Shown here one piece after another: positions 1 through 6,990 of a stretch of DNA of 64,000 nt. The notes under the pieces are model-generated. The model had not been told where the DNA came from and did no database searches. It saw nothing but the letters and a program-made list of their open reading frames with translations. The DNA is from DATFVB01 sp963714035. GTDB taxonomy: Bacteria; Acidobacteriota; Thermoanaerobaculia; UBA5066; DATFVB01. Positions within the stretch are counted from its first letter, which is position 1, and every line of letters starts with the position of its first letter. The translations under genes and the position numbers were made by a program. The stretch is taken from assembly GCA_963714035.1 (NCBI GenBank), contig OY970224.1, positions 1,860,001 through 1,924,000 on the forward strand, in the 5' to 3' direction.

Positions 1-1243
1 CGGAGAACTCCGAGGTATCGCCCTCGGGGCTCGTCGCGGTCCCCGTGACGACGAGCTCGCCGTCGAGACAGACCGGAAGATGAACGGACGCGGCCGCCTC
101 GCAGCCGGCGCTCGTCGTGACGTTCGCCGCTCCGAGGAAAAACTGCCCGGATCCGTGACCGGACGCGTCGCACTCCGAGCTCGCGAAGAACTCCACCCGA
201 AAAAGCGTGGACGGCGCCGAGTTCAGAGTGAAACCGACGTCGACCGCGCCGTCCTGGGCGATCGCCGAGGTCAGCACGGGATAGTTCTGCAGGCCGTTGG
301 CGCCGGTATCGGCGTCGCACGCGTCGTTGGGAGTCACACCGTCGTAGTCGAGATCGATCCCTCCGACCCCGCGGGAATTCGTGTCGGCGCCGAAGATCGA
401 ATTCCGAAGGATCGCGATCCCGACGGTCTCCTTGTCAGGAATGACGATGGCTCCGCCGTTGAACGCGATGACGTTCGCGGCGGCCGGCGTCGTGCCGCCG
501 ATCGTGTCGCCCTGGCCGCCGACGACGATTCCCGGACCGTGATTGCCGACGTTTCCGCGGCCCGTCGCATCCACGCCGATGAAGTTGCCCTGGACCACGT
601 TCGCGTCGCCGCTGACGCGGAGACCGACGGCGTTGATGCTCGCCGCGATCAGGTTCCGGTCCCCGGCCGCGAGCCCGCCGATCCGGTTGGAGTTTCCGGA
701 GACCGCGATGGCTTCCGTGTTTCCGTCCGCGATGAGGCCCGAGGGGTCGGTGCCGACGAAATTTCCGGCGATCACGCAGTCGTCCGCGCTGACCACGATG
801 CCGTCGCCCCCCGTGCCCTGATCGAGCGGCCGGAAGCCATGGATCGCGAGCCCCCGGATCGTGCAGCCGTCGTGGGTGACCTTGAGCGCCAGTTGCGAGG
901 GCGCCGCATGCTCGCCCGACAGGTCGACGAGGATCACGGCGTCGTCGGCGTCGGCGAGATCGTTGGGTCGGCTTCCCGGCTGCGTGTATCCGTCGATCGT
1001 CACGGCCTGGGCGACCGCCGGCAGCGCCGACACCGGAGCGATCGTGTGGACGCCCGCGCCGGGAATCGCGAAGATGATCAAGTGGCTTCCGGGATGGGCA
1101 TTCGCGTCGAGAATCGCCTGCCGAAACGATCCCGGACCCGAATCCGCGGAGGACGTCACGGTGAAGGTCGCGGCCGACGCCGGCAGGGCGACGAGCGCCA
1201 TCGCGGCGGCGAGAAACCGGCGGGACTCGCGGAAGCCGATCAC
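1..1243 (-). CDS. Secreted right-handed beta-helix repeat protein (3' end outside window)
   Basis: The 3' end lies beyond the window; 414 codons are visible. The GTG start overlaps the TGA stop of the upstream amidohydrolase as GTGA, so the two are probably translationally coupled. The N-terminus looks like a signal peptide (basic residues, an Ala/Leu core, then ASAATF), followed by the motif ADSGPGSFRQAILDAN, seen at the start of many secreted bacterial surface proteins. After it come irregular repeats of N-x-I-G/N-x-V-G type (for example NRIGG, NVVQGNFIG, NVIAFN), typical of parallel beta-helix (NosD/pectate-lyase-like) folds. It is probably exported; the ligand or substrate is unknown. No start with a good ribosome-binding site is present, which fits coupling. 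Confidence 0.7.
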   Translation of the reverse strand, partial: MIGFRESRRFLAAAMALVALPASAATFTVTSSADSGPGSFRQAILDANAHPGSHLIIFAIPGAGVHTIAPVSALPAVAQAVTIDGYTQPGSRPNDLADADDAVILVDLSGEHAAPSQLALKVTHDGCTIRGLAIHGFRPLDQGTGGDGIVVSADDCVIAGNFVGTDPSGLIADGNTEAIAVSGNSNRIGGLAAGDRNLIAASINAVGLRVSGDANVVQGNFIGVDATGRGNVGNHGPGIVVGGQGDTIGGTTPAAANVIAFNGGAIVIPDKETVGIAILRNSIFGADTNSRGVGGIDLDYDGVTPNDACDADTGANGLQNYPVLTSAIAQDGAVDVGFTLNSAPSTLFRVEFFASSECDASGHGSGQFFLGAANVTTSAGCEAAASVHLPVCLDGELVVTGTATSPEGDTSEFS

Positions 1244-2532
1244 TTCCCGTCCGGTTTCGTGTATTCCGGGGGAAGATCGCCTTTCCCGCGGAGGAGCTCG
1301 AGATACCGGTCTCGCAGGAGAGTCTGGCGGCTGCGCATCGGGATGTCCTTTCCTTCGATGAAGACCCGCGTCGCGGCCGACGTCACCTCGAGAGGATCTC
1401 CGGACCAGACCACGAGGTCGGCGCTCCGCCCGGGCTCGATCGTGCCCGTCTTCGCCGCGACGCCGTAGATCCTCGCCGGATTGGCCGTGATCGCCTTCAA
1501 TGCCTCTTCGTACGGGAGTCCATAGGCCACGGCGTTCCCCGCGAGCTGCGTCAGGTTCCGCGCGTTGTGCGAGTCGCCGGTCTTGAACGCGACGAGGACG
1601 CCCGCCCGGGAGAGCCGGGCCGCGTTCTCGAGCGACGCGCCGAGCGCCTCGAACGACCACGGCAGGTCGAGGAGCGGATTGAGGATCACGGGAACGTTCG
1701 CTTTCGCGAGCTCGCCCGCCACCATCCAGGCCTCGGCTCCTCCATCGACGACGACCGACAGGGCGAAGTCGCGGGCGATCCCGAGGACCGCCTCGATGTC
1801 GCTCGCGCGCTCGACGGAGACGACCAGCGGGATCTCGCGCTTCAGGACCGGTTCGAGCGCGGCGAGATCGAGGCGATCGAGCGCGTAGCGGCGGCGGCGC
1901 GCCTCGTCGTACGCCGGCCGGTGGGCGAGGTAATCCCGCGCGTCCTCGAGCGCTTCCCGCAGGTAGAGCAGCGAGGCGGCCCGCGATCCTCCCGCGAGAT
2001 CCGATCCCGTCTCGCCGAGCGCGACGAACATCGCCGCCGGGTCCTTGCGGAGATAGTGATCGAGAGAGCCGAGCGTGACGACCGCACCGCGCCCCGCGAC
2101 GATCGTTCCGCCCTCCGTGACCGAAGGAGCGACGACCGCCGTCGTCACCCCCGCGATCCGGTTGACGGGGATCAGGACCGACCGGGGATTGATCGCGGAA
2201 GCCACGTCGAGCGCCGCCGTGAAATCCTTTCCTTTGGCGGCGTCGTCGCGCGTCTCCCGGACCGCCGACACCTCTTCGATCCCGAACCGGCTCTTCGGGT
2301 CGAAGAGCCCCGGCGTGACGACCCTTCCCGCCGCGTCGACGCGGATCGCATCCGCCGGAACGGCGACGGACGCTCCGACGGCGGCGATCTTCCCGTCGCG
2401 AATCACCACGGTTCCGTGTTCGATCCGTCCCGCGGGACCCGACGTGTAGATCGTGGCGTCCGTGATCGCGTAGGTCTCCGCCCGGAGAGACGCCGCCGCG
2501 AGGAGCGCGAGGAGCGCCCAGAGCCGCTTCAC
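1240..2532 (-). CDS. Exported amidohydrolase-family protein lacking the HxH metal motif
   Basis: 430 residues. The GTG start overlaps the previous gene's TGA as GTGA. An N-terminal signal peptide (VKRLWALLALLAAASLRAE) is followed by the amidohydrolase beta-sandwich and barrel: AAGRVVTPGL, late NPARIYG, and GRSADLVVWSGDPLE near the C-terminus. Where family members carry D-x-H-x-H after VTPG, this protein has D78-P-K80-S-R82, so both metal-binding histidines are replaced; GDSHNARNL is kept later. It is either a catalytically altered paralogue or a non-enzymatic partner of the intact amidohydrolase encoded just upstream. Family assignment is firm; loss of classical metal hydrolysis is inferred. 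Confidence 0.8.
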   Translation of the reverse strand: MKRLWALLALLAAASLRAETYAITDATIYTSGPAGRIEHGTVVIRDGKIAAVGASVAVPADAIRVDAAGRVVTPGLFDPKSRFGIEEVSAVRETRDDAAKGKDFTAALDVASAINPRSVLIPVNRIAGVTTAVVAPSVTEGGTIVAGRGAVVTLGSLDHYLRKDPAAMFVALGETGSDLAGGSRAASLLYLREALEDARDYLAHRPAYDEARRRRYALDRLDLAALEPVLKREIPLVVSVERASDIEAVLGIARDFALSVVVDGGAEAWMVAGELAKANVPVILNPLLDLPWSFEALGASLENAARLSRAGVLVAFKTGDSHNARNLTQLAGNAVAYGLPYEEALKAITANPARIYGVAAKTGTIEPGRSADLVVWSGDPLEVTSAATRVFIEGKDIPMRSRQTLLRDRYLELLRGKGDLPPEYTKPDGK

Positions 2533-3968
2533 GGCCGCTCTCCGGCCGGCAGGCTGCCGAGCATGAAATCGGACTCCGGCTGGCGGGCCGGATCGGAGCG
2601 GTCGTACACGAGCGCGCCGTCGACGAAGACCTTCTCGGCCTTCGCATAGACGCTGAACGGATCGGCGCTCCAGAGGACGACGTCGGCCATCTTCCCCGCC
2701 GCGAGCGAGCCGGTCCGGTCGTCGATGCCGAGCGCCTTCGCGGGATTCAACGTCATCCACGAGATCGCGCGCGCCTCCGGGATGTCGATTCCCGCCCGCC
2801 GCCCGGCCGCCCAGGCTTTGGCGACCTCCTGGTTCAGGCGCTGGATCCCGTCCTCGGAGTCGGAATGGATCATCGCGCAGGCCCCTCCGGCGTCGACCAT
2901 CGGCAGGTTCTCGACGATCCCGTCCCAGGCTTCCATCTTGAATCCCCACCAGTCGGCCCAGACGGCCGCGCAGGTGCCGCTCGCCTTCAGGAGGTCGGGC
3001 ATCTTGTAGGCCTCGATCGCGTGGTGAAACGCGGCGATGTGGTAGTGGAACTCCTTCGCCACGTCGAGCATCGTCGCCATTTCGTCGCAGCGATAGCAGT
3101 GCATCTGGACGCGGATCCTTCCGTCGAGGACGCCGGCGAGCGTCTCGAGCCGAAGATCGCGCTTCGGCGGAGCGCCCTTCTTCTCCTTCTCCCACGCTTT
3201 CCACTTCGCGTCGTAGTCCTGCGCGTCCGCCCACGCCTGCCGGTATCCGGCGACGTTGCCCATTTCCGTCGAGGGAAACTGCTTCCGAGATCCGTACACG
3301 CGTTTCGGGTTCTCGCCGCAGGCCATCTTGAGGCCGTAGGGCGCTCCCGGGAACTTCATCCCCGCGACCGTGCGCGAGGGGACGTTCTTGAGCACGACCG
3401 AAAGGCCGCCGATCAGGTTCCCCGACCCCGGGAGGATCTCGAGCGTGGTCACGCCGCCCGCGCGCGCCGTATTGAAGCCTTCGTCCTGGGGCCACACGGA
3501 GTTCTCGGCCCGCACCTGCGCGGTGTCGGGATTGGTCAGCTCGTTGCCGTTGGCGAGCGCCTCGACCTGCGGCGACGGATAGACCCCGAGATGCGAGTGG
3601 ACGTCGATGATGCCGGGAGTCACGAATTTCCCTTTGCCGTCGATCGCGATCGCGTCGGGAGGAGCGGCGAGGTCGCGACCCACGGCGGCGACCTTTCCGT
3701 CCCGCATCAGGACGTCTCCGTCGGGCACCTCGTCTCCCGCGCCCGTGTAGACGTGCGCGTGGCGGATGACCGTCGACCGGGAAGGAAGGGGCGCGTAGGT
3801 CGACGGGAACGGGTCGGGCGGAAACTCGGCCGCCGACGGGGCGCTCTCCCCGGCGGGGGGCGGCGGCGCCGAATTTTCGGCGTGCGGCGGCGGCGCGGAC
3901 GCGCATCCGACGAGGATCAGGATTCCCGCGGCCGCCCCGAGGCGCGCCGATCGCCGTCCGAAATTCAT
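2529..3968 (-). CDS. Amidohydrolase lipoprotein (imidazolonepropionase-like)
   Basis: 479 residues, first gene of a three-gene minus-strand operon. The N-terminus is a lipoprotein signal with lipobox LVGC (Cys22), then a Pro/Ala-rich linker to about residue 65. The metallo-hydrolase core starts with VTPGIIDVHSHLG, where His124 and His126 form the HxH metal motif; LNPAKALGIDDRTGSLAAGK and VVLWSADPF complete the amidohydrolase signature. It is likely a periplasmic, membrane-anchored hydrolase of a cyclic amide or peptide-like substrate; the substrate cannot be told. GGAG seven bases before the ATG supports the start. Confidence 0.85.
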   Translation of the reverse strand: MNFGRRSARLGAAAGILILVGCASAPPPHAENSAPPPPAGESAPSAAEFPPDPFPSTYAPLPSRSTVIRHAHVYTGAGDEVPDGDVLMRDGKVAAVGRDLAAPPDAIAIDGKGKFVTPGIIDVHSHLGVYPSPQVEALANGNELTNPDTAQVRAENSVWPQDEGFNTARAGGVTTLEILPGSGNLIGGLSVVLKNVPSRTVAGMKFPGAPYGLKMACGENPKRVYGSRKQFPSTEMGNVAGYRQAWADAQDYDAKWKAWEKEKKGAPPKRDLRLETLAGVLDGRIRVQMHCYRCDEMATMLDVAKEFHYHIAAFHHAIEAYKMPDLLKASGTCAAVWADWWGFKMEAWDGIVENLPMVDAGGACAMIHSDSEDGIQRLNQEVAKAWAAGRRAGIDIPEARAISWMTLNPAKALGIDDRTGSLAAGKMADVVLWSADPFSVYAKAEKVFVDGALVYDRSDPARQPESDFMLGSLPAGERP

Positions 3969-4456
3969 TGAGCCTCCGTTGAAAAGGAGAAGCCCGAATT
4001 GCGCGGCATTATACGGGGAGAGGGAAACGGGAAGGAAGGCGCGCCGCGAGAGCGGCGCGAATCACGAGGCCGCGAGCGCGGCGCGAGTCAGGAGCGGATC
4101 ACGCGGCCGAGAGCGTGGGAGCCGCGGAACGCCGCGGAGCCGAGGCCGTCGAGAGCCGGCGCCCGAACCGGAGAATCGCCTGGAGCTTCGGGAGCGGGCA
4201 TCGCGGATTCCCGCAAGCGCAGATTCGTCGGGGAACTTCCCTGGAGACTTTCATCGCTCATCCTCCTTTGCGGACGCAGTCATCGCAAAGCAGGGCGCGT
4301 GCCAATTTCGAAATCCTTCCCGGAGCAGGGCTTCCTCGCCGGGGGGCCGGTCTCGCCGACGACGCGCGCCGGGTCGAGCCGCCCGCTCCGACCTCTCGAA
4401 AACGGGAACGAATGACGAGAGACGCCTTCGCGCCGCCGGCGTTATCATTCCCGCCC
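3969..4456. other. Intergenic region between divergent genes, no gene supported
   Basis: Very GC-rich spacer between the amidohydrolase operon and the SnoaL-like gene. Several open frames cross it, but none has recognisable sequence or a good ribosome-binding site. It should contain both divergent promoters; no clear boxes were identified. Confidence 0.5.
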
Positions 4457-4828
4457 ATGGCCGACGAACCGTCCGCGGCGGACCGCCGCTTCTTCTCCGC
4501 GCTGCTTTCGGGAAACCTCGGCGCGCTCGACGATCTCCTCACCCACGACTTCCTTCTGATCGACGTCGCCCGCGGCGGAGAAATCGGAAAGGAGTCGCTG
4601 CTCGGGGCGATCCGGACCGGAAAGCTCCTGTTCGATCGCATCGAGGCGGGCGAGCCGCGCGTGCGCGTTCATGGAAAAGCGGCGATCGTCACCGGTCGCA
4701 CCTCGATGGCCGGCCGCGCCGGAGAGGAGCCGTTCTCCGCGAACAGCCGGTACACGCACGTCTTCGTCGTCGCCGACGGGCGGTGGCGACTCGCGTCGGC
4801 CCAGGGAACCCCCATCCGCGAAGACTGA
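4457..4828 (+). CDS. SnoaL-like / DUF4440 nuclear transport factor 2-fold protein
   Basis: 123 residues (MADEPSAADRRFF...). The pattern of an N-terminal helix with FFSALLSGN and DDLLTHDFLLIDV, then alternating strands ending in SRYTHVFVVADGRWRLASAQ, is that of the DUF4440/SnoaL-like cone fold. Members are often small ketosteroid-isomerase-like proteins with no assigned substrate. The frame is open far upstream; ATG 4457 is chosen because recognisable sequence begins there. Single gene, cytoplasmic, function not inferable. Confidence 0.75.
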   Translation: MADEPSAADRRFFSALLSGNLGALDDLLTHDFLLIDVARGGEIGKESLLGAIRTGKLLFDRIEAGEPRVRVHGKAAIVTGRTSMAGRAGEEPFSANSRYTHVFVVADGRWRLASAQGTPIRED

Positions 4829-5017
4829 ACGACCGGTCGCGAGGAGGATCGGGCAGGCCGCGATCCCGGGCCCCCTCTTCGAATCGTGACGGTTCGGCAT
4901 CGACGAAGGGCGTCGCTCGCGGGGACCGATGGCGACGCCGGGCTTCGGACTTTCGCGGAGGCGCGATCCGGGAGATATTGGGATCGCGGCCGCGCGAGAG
5001 CGGGCGAAGGAGGAGTC

Positions 5018-5509
5018 ATGCCGATCATCGATGCGATCCTGGACGAAATGCGGCGTGAAGGAGAGACGACGAAGAAGGTCCTCTCCCGGGTGCCCGCCGA
5101 AAGACTCGACTGGAAGCCGCACCCGCGAGCCCGGTCGGCCGGAGATCTCGCCTGGCACATCGCGGCCCTGCCCGCGAGAATCGCCGCGATGGCCAGAGAA
5201 GAGGAGGGCGACGTCATGGTGGTTCGCCAGCCTCCGCGTCCCGACACGACCGAATTGATCGTCGCGGCGTTCACGGAAGGGCTCGAAACGGCCCGGGCGG
5301 CGCTTTCCCCCCTGAGCGACGAGGACCTCCGGCGGAAGTTCCGCTTCCGGCGCGGCGAGGTGACGATGGCGCACCTCCCGAAGATCGCTTTCCTGCGCGG
5401 GGTGCTCCTGAACCACTCGTATCACCATCGCGGGCAGCTCTCCGTCTATCTGCGTCTCCTCGACGTCCCGGTCCCGTCGATTTACGGGCCCACCGCCGAC
5501 GAACCCTGA
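5018..5509 (+). CDS. DinB-family putative metal-dependent hydrolase
   Basis: 163 residues, preceded by a strong AAGGAGGAG site four bases before the ATG. The four-helix DinB/YfiT fold is recognisable: RVPAERLDWKPHPRARS, a first metal His in LAWHIAALP, and the C-terminal NHSYHHRGQLSVYLRLL helix carrying the other His ligands. DinB-like proteins bind a divalent metal and often act as thiol-dependent transferases or hydrolases; this one's substrate is unknown. It ends with the typical VPVPSIYGPTADEP tail. A second DinB-like gene lies at 40693-41199. Confidence 0.85.
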   Translation: MPIIDAILDEMRREGETTKKVLSRVPAERLDWKPHPRARSAGDLAWHIAALPARIAAMAREEEGDVMVVRQPPRPDTTELIVAAFTEGLETARAALSPLSDEDLRRKFRFRRGEVTMAHLPKIAFLRGVLLNHSYHHRGQLSVYLRLLDVPVPSIYGPTADEP

Positions 5510-5523
5510 GGCGCAGAAGGGGC

Positions 5524-5552
5524 TTGATTTTTCCGGGGTTTTTTCCTATACT
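5524..5552 (+). promoter_or_regulatory. Sigma70-type promoter for the RRM protein gene
   Basis: TTGATT (5524-5529), 17-base spacer, TATACT (5547-5552). This is the best -35/-10 pair noticed in the window. It implies a leader of roughly 145 bases before the RRM start at 5705. Confidence 0.65.
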
Positions 5553-5704
5553 GCGGTTTCTTCGATCGCTCGTCTTTCCGTCTCTTGCAGCAGAATCCGA
5601 CGATCCAGAAGAAAACGTCGGGTCCTCTTGCCGCGAGTCCCCGCCGAAAGTTTTTGCGGCAATGATTTCACGCCGGATTGGATCCGGCAGGTAAAGGAAC
5701 TGTC

Positions 5705-5995
5705 ATGAAGCTCTATGTCGGTAATCTTCCCTTCACCGCCACCGAAGACCAGATCCGCGACCTTTTCGCGGGTTATGGCACGCCCGAATCGGTACGCCTG
5801 ATCACGGACCGGGAGACCGGACGCGCCAAAGGCTTCGGTTTCGTGGAGTTCGCCAACGACGACGAAGCTCGCAATGCGATGTCGGCCCTGAACGGGCAGG
5901 ACTTCGGCGGCCGGGCCCTCACCGTCAACGAAGCGCGTCCGATGGAAAATCGGGGCGGCGCCTCGCGCGGCGGGTACTCGCGCAGCCGGTACTGA
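5705..5995 (+). CDS. RRM-domain RNA-binding protein
   Basis: 96 residues: one RNA recognition motif followed by a short Gly/Arg/Ser tail (RGGASRGGYSRSRY). RNP2 is LYVGNL (residues 3-8) and RNP1 is KGFGFVEF (42-49), with the aromatic residues that stack on RNA. Small bacterial RRM proteins of this kind bind single-stranded RNA and in cyanobacteria are often cold-induced. Here a strong promoter, a long leader and a strong downstream terminator make it a monocistronic, probably abundant transcript; cold control is only suggested by analogy. Confidence 0.92.
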   Translation: MKLYVGNLPFTATEDQIRDLFAGYGTPESVRLITDRETGRAKGFGFVEFANDDEARNAMSALNGQDFGGRALTVNEARPMENRGGASRGGYSRSRY

Positions 5996-6014
5996 TCTCT
6001 TCTCAGCTCGGAAA

Positions 6015-6043
6015 GGCCCCGGCTGCGGCCGGGGCCTTTTTTT
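6015..6043 (+). terminator. Rho-independent terminator of the RRM gene
   Basis: Perfect 9-bp stem GGCCCCGGC / GCCGGGGCC with loop TGCG, followed by seven T (6037-6043). Confidence 0.92.
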
Positions 6044-6115
6044 GTCTCCATTCGAGGACGGGCGAATCCGGAAAACCTCTGCGCGCGCCGCGCGTATCCC
6101 GACAAGGAGGGTTTC

Positions 6116-6514
6116 ATGGATCGTCCGGACGCCCGGTTCGCCGCCAGCCACCGCCTCCGAAGGCGCCTTCTCGTCCTCGCGCTCGCCGCCATTCTCGGCG
6201 CGACGGTCTATGGAGGCGACCGTGGACTCGACTTGTCGGGTGTCGCCGCTCCCGGCTCGGGGTCCCTCCGCGAGCGCGCGGACCTCGGACACACGCTTTC
6301 CGCTTTGACGCGGCTCGCCCAGGACGCCACGACGCTCGGGATCCTCTCCGGAACGGTCCTTTCCCGCATGGACCCGGGCGTCCGTCGCTTCATCCTCGCG
6401 GCCGTCGACGAAGTTCACGAAGCCCGCACGGGCCGTCCGGCGGCGCCTCCCGTCACGCGCTGCGCGGCGAAGGACCTTCGCGCCAGGAAGCCTGTCCGCT
6501 GCAGCCGGGCTTGA
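6116..6514 (+). CDS. Hypothetical protein with N-terminal signal anchor
   Basis: 132 residues. An ACAAGGAGGGT ribosome-binding site stands just before the ATG. A basic N-terminus (RLRRR) precedes one hydrophobic segment (LLVLALAAILGATVYGG, about residues 18-34), so it is probably membrane-anchored or secreted. The rest is helical and charged, ending in a Cys-containing basic tail (TRCAAKDLRARKPVRCSRA). No family recognised. The good RBS and signal-like start support it as a gene. Confidence 0.55.
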   Translation: MDRPDARFAASHRLRRRLLVLALAAILGATVYGGDRGLDLSGVAAPGSGSLRERADLGHTLSALTRLAQDATTLGILSGTVLSRMDPGVRRFILAAVDEVHEARTGRPAAPPVTRCAAKDLRARKPVRCSRA

Positions 6515-6520
6515 ATCGTC

Positions 6521-6563
6521 CGTCGGCCGCGCGGCACGCTTCGCCGGAACCGCGCGTCCTCCC
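6521..6563 (-). repeat. Dispersed repeat R2, module B, copy 1 (inverted)
   Basis: Begins seven bases after the preceding stop. It contains CGTCGGCCGCGCG and GGAACCGCGCG, matching in inverted orientation the B module of the copy near 17.2 kb and in the same orientation that near 23.6 kb. Confidence 0.5.
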
Positions 6564-6608
6564 GCGGCGCGATCCTCTGCCGGCATCGCCCTTGCTTCTA
6601 TGGAGGCC

Positions 6609-6758
6609 ATGATTCGCAAGCTGAAGTCGGGCGAGTACCGGATCTACTCGCGGAAGAAAGAAGCCAGGACCGGAAGGCGACGCAATCTCGGGACCTTCGC
6701 GACGCGCGAGGCCGCCGAGAAGCACGAGCGGGAGATCCAGGCCTTCAAACTCAAGTGA
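6609..6758 (+). CDS. Conserved small basic protein (49 aa)
   Basis: Very short gene (MIRKLKSGEYRIYSRKK...). Residues through KSGEYRIYSRKKEARTGR and RNLGTFATREAAEKHER resemble a family of about 50-residue hypothetical bacterial proteins, and TGRRRNLGTFATREAA also resembles the N-terminal arm of phage integrases (a three-stranded DNA-binding fold). TGGAGG two bases before the ATG serves as ribosome-binding site. A role in nucleic-acid binding is a guess from charge and similarity. Confidence 0.7.
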   Translation: MIRKLKSGEYRIYSRKKEARTGRRRNLGTFATREAAEKHEREIQAFKLK

Positions 6759-6856
6759 GCGGTCCGCAGCGAGGCGCCGGTGCCGCGCGCGGAAGGGGCC
6801 GACTTGCTCGGTTACGGCGAGCCGGAGCGGTTCCGGACCCGACTTCCCTGACCCCG

Positions 6857-6905
6857 GGCCGGGCGCCGGAGCGGTCGAGGGCATAGCACGAGCCGCGAAG
6901 GCCGA
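6857..6905 (+). repeat. Dispersed repeat R2, module A, copy 1
   Basis: Contains GGGCGCCGGAGCGGTCGAG and GAGCCGCGAAGG, shared with copies near 17.07, 23.8 (inverted) and 53.07 kb. It lies in the spacer between 6758 and 6991. Confidence 0.6.
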
Positions 6906-6978
6906 ATCGTCTCGCCGAAGGCGAAGCGGCCGGCGCGATCGCGGCGCCGACCCGGCGACGAACCATCTCCCGGCATTC

Positions 6979-6984
6979 TACAAT
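6979..6984 (+). promoter_or_regulatory. -10 box (TACAAT), probable leaderless transcript
   Basis: TACAAT lies six bases before the ATG at 6991, so transcription would start at or next to the start codon. The surrounding GGCATTCTACAATCCG is identical to the sequence before the atoE-like gene at 42161. No clear -35. Confidence 0.5.
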
Positions 6985-6990
6985 CCGCGG

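Noticed and set aside
80..1468. Long plus-strand open frame opposite the beta-helix and amidohydrolase genes
   Set aside because: Arg-rich, family-less translation caused by high GC. The minus strand has signal peptides, repeats and recognisable domains in the right frame.
1240..3906. Single 888-codon minus-strand frame spanning both amidohydrolases
   Set aside because: Its first half is a shadow of the lipoprotein gene. The real second gene starts at GTG 2532, where a signal peptide begins.
3979..4415. Open frames between the amidohydrolase operon and the SnoaL-like gene
   Set aside because: Arg/Glu/Gly-biased, overlapping in several frames, with no recognisable sequence.
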